From contig LKPX01000015.1 of the NCBI GenBank assembly GCA_001443525.1, positions 1-57,383 on the forward strand: 57,383 nucleotides of DNA, in the 5' to 3' direction. Under the pieces are notes generated by a model, which made no database searches, had not been told where the DNA came from, and was given only the letters and a program-made list of their open reading frames with translations. This document shows positions 44,169-52,008 of the stretch, piece by piece. Every line of letters starts with the position of its first letter. The first letter of the stretch is position 1. Made by a program: the position numbers and the translations under genes. Source of the stretch: Desulfobacteraceae bacterium RAAP-1. GTDB lineage: Bacteria > Desulfobacterota > Desulfobacteria > Desulfobacterales > Desulfatirhabdiaceae.

Positions 44169-45403
44169 GGCATCACCCCGGCCCTGCGGATTTGAATGAC
44201 TTCACCCCGCTTCATTGACGCTTCCATTGATTTGACGGCCTTTTTCAGTGTGTCCGGTGATAAGTGTGAGTATCTTGTGGTCATTGCAAGTGTTTTATGT
44301 CCCATGAGTTCCCGGACTCGGAACAAATCCACCCCATCCGCGACTAACCATGAAGCAAATGAGTGCCTGCATGTATGAAAAACCACTTTCAACCTCGAAT
44401 CATCTATGGAAGCATTCAGCGCCAGCTTATTGACCGCTTTCATGAAAGAATCCGGAATTTGTGACATCCGTTCATTCTTCCCGCTGTTGTGGAAAATATA
44501 ATCACCGACCTTCCCAGGCTCCATTTCCATGAGCATTGATCTAACGGCTTCCGTCATGAATGCAACCCGCGTTTGTCCGTTCTTGGGATTTCGGATTAAA
44601 ATGGTATCATCCTTGAAATTCAAATCCTGCCAAGTCAGCCCTGCAATTTCGCCAAAGCGCAACCCGCAATGAAAGCTTAGTAATGTTATCCTGTATGTCA
44701 AAACGGAATGGGCATGGATTTCAGTAAGCAATGACTGCGCCTCTTCGTGTGAAAGAAATCTCATCCGCCGGTTGTCCGAAACTGGTTTTTTTACCTTACA
44801 CACTGGATTGTCACCGTGAAAATAATCCTGCTTCCGGCCATAGTTGAAAACCTGCCTGCATACTGCCAGACAATAAAAGATAGATCGGGCAGAAAGACCG
44901 CCCCAGTTTTTCCGTTTACTTCCAGCCTTCATGTTTGATTTAATCCGCTCGAAATGTATCGGCGCAATATCCAGCAACCGCAAATCCCCGATCACGGGTT
45001 GAACCCAGTTCTTAAAAAGCCGGTCTTCTTCTTTCCATGACTTTTTCCCGTCGGCCTTCTGCTGTAATAGATAGGCTGAAAACAGGCTGGAAAAGGTCAT
45101 ATTTTCTTTGTCAAGCTGTTCGGCTCTGCGCCGGTCTGCCCCCTTCCTTGCCTGTTCAAGTTCTCGTTTCTCCTGAAGGGTGCCGGGTACCTCGCCTTGC
45201 CGTTGATTGTTTTTCAATTCGGACAAAATCAAAAAGGATTTCTTTGGCGTGTTCCCTTCGGACGCTCGCCCCACTATCTCTTGATAATTTCTCCCATTGA
45301 AGCGATAGCGAATTGAAAAAGCTGAATCTTTCAAGATGCCATGCTCAGAGACAGTCATTTTGCGTTCATAGACTCCCGGATAGCCCGTTTTTTGCCAGCC
45401 CAT
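44165..45403 (-). CDS. int: Tyrosine recombinase / integrase
   Basis: 412 residues. N-terminal arm-binding and SAM-like core-binding regions (about 100-200), then a catalytic domain with the full active site: Arg near 249 (HCGLRFGE), HTCRH (His 343, Arg 346), His 369 and Tyr 378 (GHKTLAMTTRYSH). It thus appears active. Its 5' end lies about 190 bp from the tRNA-derived att site at 45590, the usual position for a tRNA-targeting integrase. GGAG at about 10 nt precedes the ATG. Co-transcribed with hicAB. Confidence 0.93.
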   Translation of the reverse strand: MGWQKTGYPGVYERKMTVSEHGILKDSAFSIRYRFNGRNYQEIVGRASEGNTPKKSFLILSELKNNQRQGEVPGTLQEKRELEQARKGADRRRAEQLDKENMTFSSLFSAYLLQQKADGKKSWKEEDRLFKNWVQPVIGDLRLLDIAPIHFERIKSNMKAGSKRKNWGGLSARSIFYCLAVCRQVFNYGRKQDYFHGDNPVCKVKKPVSDNRRMRFLSHEEAQSLLTEIHAHSVLTYRITLLSFHCGLRFGEIAGLTWQDLNFKDDTILIRNPKNGQTRVAFMTEAVRSMLMEMEPGKVGDYIFHNSGKNERMSQIPDSFMKAVNKLALNASIDDSRLKVVFHTCRHSFASWLVADGVDLFRVRELMGHKTLAMTTRYSHLSPDTLKKAVKSMEASMKRGEVIQIRRAGVMP

Positions 45404-45589
45404 AAGGTGTTATCTCCGAAAAAAGTATCACAAATCTGTCACAAAAAACCGATAAACGCATAGTGATTATAAGTGATACCCTATCCAAAATTATGAGCGG
45501 TATAATAGACGTTTTATCCTGTGATGTCAAATGGTTTGATGTAGTTTGTGAAAGAAAATGAAAAGTAATGAAAAAGCCATTTAACTGAT

Positions 45590-45676
45590 TCTTAATCAGT
45601 AGGTTATTGGTTCGATTCCAATACGGCCCACCAATGAAATCAAGGATTTATGGCGAAATGCTGTAAATCCTTTTTT
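45590..45676 (+). repeat. 87-bp inverted repeat, copy 2 (displaced tRNA 3' half, att site)
   Basis: Exact reverse complement of 1-87: tRNA-Lys from the anticodon loop through CCA, plus its terminator at 45642-45676. The 5' half of the tRNA and the promoter are missing, so this is not a tRNA gene. It is the typical product of tRNA-gene integration, located beside the integrase. Confidence 0.9.
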
Positions 45677-45814
45677 TTGTTGATAGTTTTATCCAGCATC
45701 TATCCTGCATTTTCGGCTATAGCGTAACTTTTTTTCAATATAAGGGCAGAGTTCAAAAAAATACATTCATGCCTTTTATCGTCAATTTCACATCACAAAT
45801 TAGAACAGAATTGT

Positions 45815-45888
45815 GCAGCGTACGACAACTACGCTTCATTCCTTGCGGATTTGCACGCCTTGTCTGCGAACATTTTACGAAGCCGTTC
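45815..45888 (+). repeat. Palindromic repeat, 5'-truncated copy E
   Basis: Keeps the second half of the family, from GCAGCGTACGACAA to TTTTACGAAGCCGTTC, and lacks the first ~50 bp. The bases from 45677 to 45814 hold nothing I can assign. Confidence 0.85.
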
Positions 45889-45895
45889 AAATTGT

Positions 45896-45924
45896 TTGAC
45901 ATAACTTATATTAAAACTTATATA
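45896..45924 (+). promoter_or_regulatory. Promoter of the RelE/HTH pair
   Basis: TTGACA (45896-45901), 17 nt, TATATA (45919-45924). The expected start site falls on or next to the A of the ATG at 45931, so the toxin message could be leaderless. Repeated ACTTATAT units overlap the -10 region and could be the operator for the HTH protein. Confidence 0.65.
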
Positions 45925-45930
45925 TAAGCC

Positions 45931-46188
45931 ATGCATGAAATCGTTTGGAAATTGAAAGCTCGTAAACAGCTTAAAAAAATCGGGAATCAACAAGACAGGG
46001 AAACGATTTATAATAGTGTGAGCGAACTTAACAACTGGCCCGCGTGTCGTAATGTTAAGCCATTAGCGAACCACGAATACGAATACCGCTTGCGTATCGG
46101 GCGATACCGGATACTTTTCGATGTGCAAAACGGTGTCAGGGTTATTGAAATACAGGAGGTAAAGAAACGAGATGATCGCACATACTGA
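45931..46188 (+). CDS. RelE/ParE-superfamily toxin
   Basis: 85 residues. HEIVWKLKARKQLKKIG, VKPLANHEYEYRLRIGRYRILFDV and VIEIQEVKKRDDRTY match RelE-type ribosome-dependent mRNA interferases, including the C-terminal R..Y residues. It precedes and overlaps the antitoxin by 17 nt, a toxin-first order as in higBA-like modules. It lies just outside the att copy, so it belongs to the original chromosome side or to an older insertion. Confidence 0.88.
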   Translation: MHEIVWKLKARKQLKKIGNQQDRETIYNSVSELNNWPACRNVKPLANHEYEYRLRIGRYRILFDVQNGVRVIEIQEVKKRDDRTY

Positions 46189-46513
46189 TATCCAAATCAT
46201 TAAACAAAACGGACATCCTGCTTTTGTCGTTATCCCATATGATGAATACGTCAAGATCAGACGGCCTTTTATTCCTGACGATGGCGAGAGTGTACCCCAT
46301 GAAGTTGTGGGCATGACTATCAAAAATGGTTACAGCCTTATTCGTGCATGGCGTGAGTATCTTGGAATGACACAAAGCGAAGTCGCCAGCAGGATGAATA
46401 TCACACAATCGGCGCTGTCTCAGATAGAATCAGGCGAAAAAAAACTACGAAAAAAAACAATCGAAAAACTGGCTGGTGCATTGGGCCTAAGCATCGGTCA
46501 ACTACAGGAATAA
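46172..46513 (+). CDS. XRE-type HTH antitoxin
   Basis: 113 residues. The N-terminal 40 residues (GHPAFVVIPYDEYVKI) resemble the Phd/prevent-host-death strand-helix. The C-terminal part is a helix-turn-helix of XRE type (MTQSEVASRMNITQSALSQIESGEKKLRKKTIEKLAGAL). Likely neutralises the RelE-like toxin and represses the operon. No other regulator is nearby. The two-part structure is known in RelE-partner antitoxins. Confidence 0.85.
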   Translation: MIAHTDIQIIKQNGHPAFVVIPYDEYVKIRRPFIPDDGESVPHEVVGMTIKNGYSLIRAWREYLGMTQSEVASRMNITQSALSQIESGEKKLRKKTIEKLAGALGLSIGQLQE

Positions 46514-46551
46514 CGTAATCGTATAACCTCATGGGGTTACCTCTTATTTAT

Positions 46552-46573
46552 GATGCTTTCGTAAAAAGCCGTC
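46552..46573 (+). repeat. Palindromic repeat, collapsed fragment I
   Basis: GATGCTTTCGTAAAAAGCC followed by GTC joins a left terminus to a right-terminus end with the interior missing. Together with copy E it brackets the RelE/HTH pair. Confidence 0.55.
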
Positions 46574-46716
46574 TGTTTTACATTTTGCTTAAAATAGTCT
46601 AAATTGCCGCCGCCATGTGGTGATAAATACCTCGATAAACCCCCATTTTTGTTGCTGATGGGTTTTTTACATCCGAATGGATTTGTTTTGTAGATTTTTG
46701 GAGGATAGAGGATACA

Positions 46717-48747
46717 ATGAAAATTGCCTACACCTATAACCTGCAGTTGTCAGACAATGAAGAAGACGCCGCATTTGACAGACCGGAAACGGTTTCGATC
46801 ATTGCAGCAGCGTTGTCATCTCTGGGGCATCGGGTGGAATGCGTCGAGGTGTCGGGGCCTGCATCCCGATTTGTGGCAAGGCTGGAAGCCCTGAATCCGG
46901 ATTTGGTATTCAATACGGCGGTCGGACGCGGCGGCAAATGCCGTGAAGCTTTTTATCCCGCGCTTTTTGAGCAGTTGGCGATTCCCTACACAGGTTCAGA
47001 TGCCTATGTGTGTACAGTAACAACAGACAAGCATCTGACCAAGATGCTGCTGGCCTCCCATGGCATCTCGACGCCGCGATGGGCGTTTGTGGACAGCGTT
47101 CATAACTGGACATTTCCGGAACTGACGTATCCGGTGATTGTCAAACCCAATTATGAAGGCAGTTCCAAAGGCATCGACCAGAACTCTGTTGTGGAAACTC
47201 CGGAGCAGCTTCTGAAGCAGGTGACAGGGCTGCTGATTCGCTATCCGGCGGGGGTGGTTGTCGAGGAGTTTATTGCGGGCAGGGATATTATCGTTCCTTT
47301 TCTTGAAAAGGCGTCTTCCCATACCGGCGGCATCCTGACGCCAGGCGAATATCAGTGGGATACTTCAGCCGTTTCAGCGCGGCCGTATGCCATATATGAC
47401 TACGATCTCCAGAAACTTCCGGATGCGGTGACCGTACGGGTTCCCGCCGATTTGCCGTCCGATACCCTGAAAGAGCTGACGGCGATGTCGCAGACCATCC
47501 AAAAAACGCTGGATATCCGCGATCTGGCCCGCCTGGATTTCCGGCTGTCTTCCACGGGCCGAATTTACTTTATCGAGGCTAACGCATTGCCCAGTCTGGA
47601 ACCTGGGGCGACGGTGCATGCATCTGCTGCTCTGGCGGGGCTTTCCGATATGCCATCGGTACTGGACGCCGTTATCAAGTCCGCAGTGGAACGCTGTGGT
47701 ATTCAACTGTCGGCGCGCTCCCGCATCCGGAAAAAGACGCTGAAAGTCGGGCTGACATTCAATCTGAAGCGGGTCAAGCCGCATCATCCCAATGACGATG
47801 ACCGTGAAGCCGAGTTTGACAGTCGGACGACCGTTGACGCCATTGCAGGCGCCATTGTCTCTCTGGGTCATGATGTGGTCGAACTGGAGGCGACACCCGA
47901 GCTTCCCCTTATTATCGGCTCCACCCCTCTGGATGTGGTCTTCAATATTGCGGAGGGAATCCATGGACGAAACCGGGAATCTCAGGTGCCGGCGATTCTG
48001 GAGCTTCTGGATATTCCCTATGTGGGGTCCGATCCCGCGACGCTCTCTATTTGCCTGGACAAGGTGCTGGCTAAAAAAATGGTGCGTCAGGCCGGGATTT
48101 TTACCGCTGATTTTATGGTGCTGCGTACAGGCAATGAACGTCTGCCCCGGGAACTTCATTTTCCGGTGATTATCAAGCCCATTGCCGAGGGAAGTTCTAA
48201 AGGTGTGGCGGGAATGAATGTGGTGCAGGATGAAACAGCGCTGAAGGCTGTCGCCAGAGAACTGCTTGCCAGATACCATCAGCCGGTGCTGGTCGAAGAA
48301 TATCTTTCCGGCAGAGAGTTTACGGTAGGGCTTCTAGGCGAAAACCGGCCGAAGGTACTGCCGCCGATGGAGATATGCTTCAATGACAAGGGCAATCCCT
48401 GGCCGATATATGCGTTTGAGCATAAACTGGATGTTAATGATGCGGTCTCTTATCAGGTACCGGCAAAGATTGACAGGTCGCTTCAGAAAAGTCTTGAACA
48501 TACGGCCAGAAGTGTTTTCATGGCTTTGGGTTGCCGGGATGTGGCGCGGGTGGATTTGCGGCTGGATGCAAAGGGCCGCGTCAATTTTATTGAATGCAAT
48601 CCTCTGCCCGGTCTGACGCCTGGATGGTCGGATCTGTGCATTATTGGCGAGGCTGCCGGCATGGATTACCGGACGCTGATCGGAGAAATCATGGCGCCTG
48701 CCATCCGGCGGATGAAAGCCAAAGAAAAATCGCTGTTGATGGCGTGA
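46717..48747 (+). CDS. Tandem D-alanine-D-alanine-ligase-like ATP-grasp protein
   Basis: 676 residues comprising two homologous Ddl-like modules, about 1-335 and 345-676. Each has the N-terminal substrate-domain pattern (SLGHRVECVE; SLGHDVVELE), a VIVKPNYEGSSKG or VIIKPIAEGSSKG ATP-binding loop, VVEEFIAGRDI or LVEEYLSGREF, and a metal-binding end. In module 2 this end (ARVDLRLD...FIECNPLPGLTPGWSDL) is canonical; in module 1 it reads FIEANALPSLEPG, a departure from PGxT. Thus one catalytic and one divergent half is likely. Either a special Ddl or a dipeptide ligase of unknown substrate. Upstream of mltG, so a wall-related role is plausible. Confidence 0.85.
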   Translation: MKIAYTYNLQLSDNEEDAAFDRPETVSIIAAALSSLGHRVECVEVSGPASRFVARLEALNPDLVFNTAVGRGGKCREAFYPALFEQLAIPYTGSDAYVCTVTTDKHLTKMLLASHGISTPRWAFVDSVHNWTFPELTYPVIVKPNYEGSSKGIDQNSVVETPEQLLKQVTGLLIRYPAGVVVEEFIAGRDIIVPFLEKASSHTGGILTPGEYQWDTSAVSARPYAIYDYDLQKLPDAVTVRVPADLPSDTLKELTAMSQTIQKTLDIRDLARLDFRLSSTGRIYFIEANALPSLEPGATVHASAALAGLSDMPSVLDAVIKSAVERCGIQLSARSRIRKKTLKVGLTFNLKRVKPHHPNDDDREAEFDSRTTVDAIAGAIVSLGHDVVELEATPELPLIIGSTPLDVVFNIAEGIHGRNRESQVPAILELLDIPYVGSDPATLSICLDKVLAKKMVRQAGIFTADFMVLRTGNERLPRELHFPVIIKPIAEGSSKGVAGMNVVQDETALKAVARELLARYHQPVLVEEYLSGREFTVGLLGENRPKVLPPMEICFNDKGNPWPIYAFEHKLDVNDAVSYQVPAKIDRSLQKSLEHTARSVFMALGCRDVARVDLRLDAKGRVNFIECNPLPGLTPGWSDLCIIGEAAGMDYRTLIGEIMAPAIRRMKAKEKSLLMA

Positions 48748-48765
48748 TGAAGAGGTCTCTGAAAC

Positions 48766-49809
48766 TTGCCGATATTTAATGAACAACAGCGGAAAACCCT
48801 GAAGAAGTTTTTGGGAATGGCCACGGCCGTGTGTGTGCTGATAGCTGTGTTTCTGGGTGCATGGGTTGCCGTGGATGTGGCGCAGTATATTCGCAAACCG
48901 GGTGATATGCTTTCAAAAAGTATATTGATCACAGTGCCTCCCCGCCAGCCTTTAAAATCAACGGCTGAGGCGCTTTTTGAAGTAGAAGCCATCCGGAGAC
49001 CCCTGTATTTTTATCTGTATGCGCGGGTATCCGGGTATGGGCAGCAGATCAAGGCCGGCGAATACAAGATATCCGCAGCGATGACCCCTCAGCAGATACT
49101 GGAAATGATGGCGGCCGGGAAAATATATCTCCACAGGGTGACGGTGCCGGAAGGCTATACCCTGCAGGAGATCGCCGACGTGGTGGCCAGGGCCGGTCTG
49201 GTTTCTGAATCAGCGTTTCTGAAAGCGACGCGAAATCCGGAACTGTTGCATCGGATGAAAATAGACGCTGATACCGCGGAGGGCTATCTGTTTCCGGATA
49301 CTTACTATTTTCCCATAGATGTCGGCGCGGAAAAAATCATCGAAACCATGGTTCAGCGCTTTCATAAAGTGTTTACCTCCGATATGGCGCATCAGGCCGA
49401 AGCGGAAGGCATGACGGTTCGTCAGGTTGTTACGCTGGCTTCCATCATCGAAAAGGAGACCGGCGACGATCGAGAGCGGCCGCTGGTATCTTCGGTGTTT
49501 CATAATCGGCTGGCGATCGGGATGAAACTGGAGAGCGATCCGACGGTCATTTATGGCATTGATCATTTCTCAGGAAGCCTTACCCGTCAGCAGTTGACAA
49601 CGCCGACACCTTATAACACCTATACCTGTCATGGACTTCCGCCCGGACCAATTGCCAGCCCGGGTCTTAAATCCATTCTGGCGGCCATCCATCCGGCCCG
49701 GACGGATTATCTCTATTTTGTCGCCCGCAGGGATAAGACCCATCAGTTTTCCCGAACACTGGCAGAACATGTTAAGGCCGTACGTCAATATCAACTCGGG
49801 AAAAATTGA
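48766..49809 (+). CDS. mltG: Endolytic murein transglycosylase MltG
   Basis: 347 residues. N-terminal membrane helix (FLGMATAVCVLIAVFLGAWVAV), LysM-like segment, and the YceG catalytic region with AEGYLFPDTYYF, ASIIEKET (catalytic Glu near 229), SVFHNRL, LESDPTVIYG and PYNTYTCHGLPPGPIASPG. It cuts nascent glycan strands and so sets their length. TTG start with AAGAGGT about 9 nt upstream. The TGA stop is the first part of repeat copy B. Confidence 0.93.
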   Translation: MPIFNEQQRKTLKKFLGMATAVCVLIAVFLGAWVAVDVAQYIRKPGDMLSKSILITVPPRQPLKSTAEALFEVEAIRRPLYFYLYARVSGYGQQIKAGEYKISAAMTPQQILEMMAAGKIYLHRVTVPEGYTLQEIADVVARAGLVSESAFLKATRNPELLHRMKIDADTAEGYLFPDTYYFPIDVGAEKIIETMVQRFHKVFTSDMAHQAEAEGMTVRQVVTLASIIEKETGDDRERPLVSSVFHNRLAIGMKLESDPTVIYGIDHFSGSLTRQQLTTPTPYNTYTCHGLPPGPIASPGLKSILAAIHPARTDYLYFVARRDKTHQFSRTLAEHVKAVRQYQLGKN

Positions 49810-49933
49810 CGGCTTCGTAAAAAGTCCGGAGGCTACGCCAGCGCCGCATCCTTCGTCGTTGCAGCGTACCCAAAAGTACGCTTCACTCCTCAGGATTTGC
49901 GCGCCTTGCCTGCGAACATTTTACGAAGCCGTC
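49808..49933 (+). repeat. ~125-bp palindromic repeat, full copy B
   Basis: GACGGCTTCGTAAAAAGTCC at the left, TTTTACGAAGCCGTC at the right: an almost perfect pair of inverted ends. The inner arms GCGTAC/GTACGC are perfect. The first GA comes from the TGA of mltG. A second, degenerate piece continues to about 49985 into the 3' end of the radical SAM gene. Confidence 0.92.
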
Positions 49934-49963
49934 TAAAAGAGTTCGCAGGCTGCGTTGCGTAGC

Positions 49964-51607
49964 TCACTTCGTTGCGACGCCTTTCAGAGACAGCGACTGT
50001 ATTCCGTCACGGAATCGGAGCGCCAGAGGCGTGGCGGCAGGATGTTCATAGAGGATACCATCCGGGGTGACGCCTCTTAACCGGCCGTCTTTAAAAAACA
50101 TCCGGGCGAGCTGAATGCCGGCTTCCCGCCTGTCTGCCGGTGCGGCATTTCCGGGGGAAGGTGCTGGACGGTCTGCGTGCTCCATGCCTTGATCTTTCAT
50201 GGATTTCATGAAATTGAGGAGGCGTCCGAGCCTCAGGATGGTGACAGCCTCCAGCCGGGAGGTGGTATGAGACAAGGGCAGGGCGGTAGCGCGCATTTGT
50301 GACAGATGCTCCGGAAGCATCCCCAGCTTCCGGCACAGCCGGTAATCGTCGCTTCCGGGCGATGGGTAATAAATGGATACTCCGGCCAGAACCCGCTGTG
50401 ACGCCAGATACAGCAAATCGTCCACAGAATCTTCGGGCCTTTGAAAGGGAGCGCCGGCAATGACATAACCGACCGCGTTCATGCCATATATTCCGGCAAG
50501 TGCTACCGCCTGTTCAAAGGCGGATCGCAAATCCGGTCTGTGAAACCGCTGTTGCTGCTCCGGTATGCTGCTGCCCAAAGACAGGTTGAGCGTCTTAAAA
50601 CCGGCGGATTTCATGGCCGCTATCATATCCCTGTCCAGCGACGCCGGAAAAAGGCCGTTCATGGCCCGCAGCTCCAGCCCCGATTCTGAAAACCGTGTCC
50701 GTATTTCAGACAGCAGCGTCATAAACCACTTTCGGTCCAGCGACAGGTTTTCATCTTCAAAATCGATGAATCCGCTGTGATCCTGAAAAACAGCCCGATC
50801 TAACTCCGCAAGAACCGATGCGATGCTGCGTCTGCGGTATGGAACCGGCGCATTTTTCCCCAGAGAGCAGTACGAACAGCTCATGGGGCATCCCCTGGCA
50901 GCCACAATCACGGTGGAAGCGCGTTTATTCCGCCGGTAATACTGAGCGGCGATGCGATGCGTCGCCGGAAGCGGAAAGGCGTTGAGATCCGCCATCCAGG
51001 CGGGAGGACTGATATGAAGGGTTCCGTCCTGTTTCCGGAAAACGATTCCGGGAATTTCGGCCAGCGCCGATTCGGGCGGCGTGTGGGCGGTTTTTAGCGT
51101 TGCGGCCAGTTGCGGCAGTGATACTTCGCCTTCTCCCCGGAGGATGTAATCGACGGCGCTGCACTGCATGACCTGCTCCGGCATGGCCGTGGGGTGGTGG
51201 CCTCCCATGACGATCCGGCAGGATGGAAGCCGGGCTTTGATGATTTCGGCCGTGTGAAGCGCTTCGGCGCTGTAGGCTGTAAAAAGAGAAGATATGCCGA
51301 CGAGTTGCGCTCCGGATGCGCCGGCCTGATTTCCGATATGCTCGAAGCTGTATCCAAAGTGCTTGAACTCATGGAAGAGTCCGAAAGGCGATATATCCGC
51401 GTTCGTGTAGTATTTTGAAAGGCCGGCCATTTCATCGGGGATATCCGCGTGTCTGGAACGGGGTGATGCCAGTGCATCCAGAATCGTCACGGACAATCCG
51501 GCGGCTTCAAGAGATGCGGCAATACACGCCAGGCCGTAGGGAATGGTGCGTTTGGCGGTCAGATAAAAATCCCGGACAGGAGGCTGCACCAGCAGTACAT
51601 CGCTCAT
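49964..51607 (-). CDS. B12-binding-type radical SAM protein
   Basis: 547 residues. N-terminal cobalamin-binding-like Rossmann region (LLVQPPVRDFYLTAKRTIPYGLACIAASLEAAGLSVTILDA, GISSLFTAYSAEAL, IVMGGHHPTAMPE, ILRGEGEVSLPQL) and a central radical SAM core with CPMSCSYCSLG binding the [4Fe-4S] cluster, plus DFEDENLSLD. No DxHxxG B12 motif is seen, so cobalamin binding is not certain. Substrate unknown. It starts inside the last codons of the NFACT-R gene (overlap of 4 nt). The last few residues coincide with repeat-like sequence. Confidence 0.85.
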   Translation of the reverse strand: MSDVLLVQPPVRDFYLTAKRTIPYGLACIAASLEAAGLSVTILDALASPRSRHADIPDEMAGLSKYYTNADISPFGLFHEFKHFGYSFEHIGNQAGASGAQLVGISSLFTAYSAEALHTAEIIKARLPSCRIVMGGHHPTAMPEQVMQCSAVDYILRGEGEVSLPQLAATLKTAHTPPESALAEIPGIVFRKQDGTLHISPPAWMADLNAFPLPATHRIAAQYYRRNKRASTVIVAARGCPMSCSYCSLGKNAPVPYRRRSIASVLAELDRAVFQDHSGFIDFEDENLSLDRKWFMTLLSEIRTRFSESGLELRAMNGLFPASLDRDMIAAMKSAGFKTLNLSLGSSIPEQQQRFHRPDLRSAFEQAVALAGIYGMNAVGYVIAGAPFQRPEDSVDDLLYLASQRVLAGVSIYYPSPGSDDYRLCRKLGMLPEHLSQMRATALPLSHTTSRLEAVTILRLGRLLNFMKSMKDQGMEHADRPAPSPGNAAPADRREAGIQLARMFFKDGRLRGVTPDGILYEHPAATPLALRFRDGIQSLSLKGVATK

Positions 51608-52002
51608 GCGGGCTCTTGGGAAATTTCCGGAGGAATGGCCGGATGAACCTTCAGGATTTTTTCTTTTCGAATGCAGACGGTTCCGGGTTTGGCGCCGCGG
51701 GGTTTGGAAACAAACTGCGCGCGGGTGACGGAAACCGGAACCACGCCGCCGTTTCTGGCTTTGCTGTGCCAGGCGGCAATGGCTGCGGCCTGGCGCAGTG
51801 TTTCAGCGCCAGGCATTTCATCCGGTTTGGCAACGAGAATGACATGGCTTCCCGGCATACCGTGCACGTGAAACCACCAGTCGCTGGCTTTGGCGATTTT
51901 CAGGCTCAACACGTCGTTGTCGGCATCCGTTCGACCTGCCATGACGAGCCAGTCTCCGGGAAGATGGTATTCACGAAACATGGCGGGCCCGTGTAAAACC
52001 AT
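51604..52002 (-). CDS. Stand-alone NFACT-R (DUF814) RNA-binding domain protein
   Basis: 132 residues. The family signature FREYHLPGDWLVMAGRTDADNDVLSLKIAKASDWWFHVHGMPGSHVIL is complete. In NFACT/RqcH/Rqc2 proteins this domain contacts RNA at the back of the ribosome quality-control factor; here the N, FbpA and coiled-coil parts are missing, so the full tail-elongating activity is not expected. Small versions are known in some bacteria. Overlaps the radical SAM gene by 4 nt and follows the FG-GAP-like gene within 6 nt. Confidence 0.85.
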   Translation of the reverse strand: MVLHGPAMFREYHLPGDWLVMAGRTDADNDVLSLKIAKASDWWFHVHGMPGSHVILVAKPDEMPGAETLRQAAAIAAWHSKARNGGVVPVSVTRAQFVSKPRGAKPGTVCIRKEKILKVHPAIPPEISQEPA

Positions 52003-52008
52003 CCCGCA

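Noticed and set aside
45590-45676. A second tRNA-Lys gene
   Set aside because: Only the part from the anticodon loop to the 3' end is present; the 5' half, D arm and promoter are missing.
47374-48279. 301-codon minus-strand open frame opposite the tandem Ddl-like gene
   Set aside because: Shadow frame; the plus-strand protein has clear ATP-grasp motifs throughout this region.
8485-49933. CRISPR array
   Set aside because: The repeats are far apart, about 125 bp, palindromic and unspaced; no cas gene is in the window.
49631-49936. Open frame across the mltG end and repeat copy B
   Set aside because: Out of frame with mltG and composed of repeat sequence.
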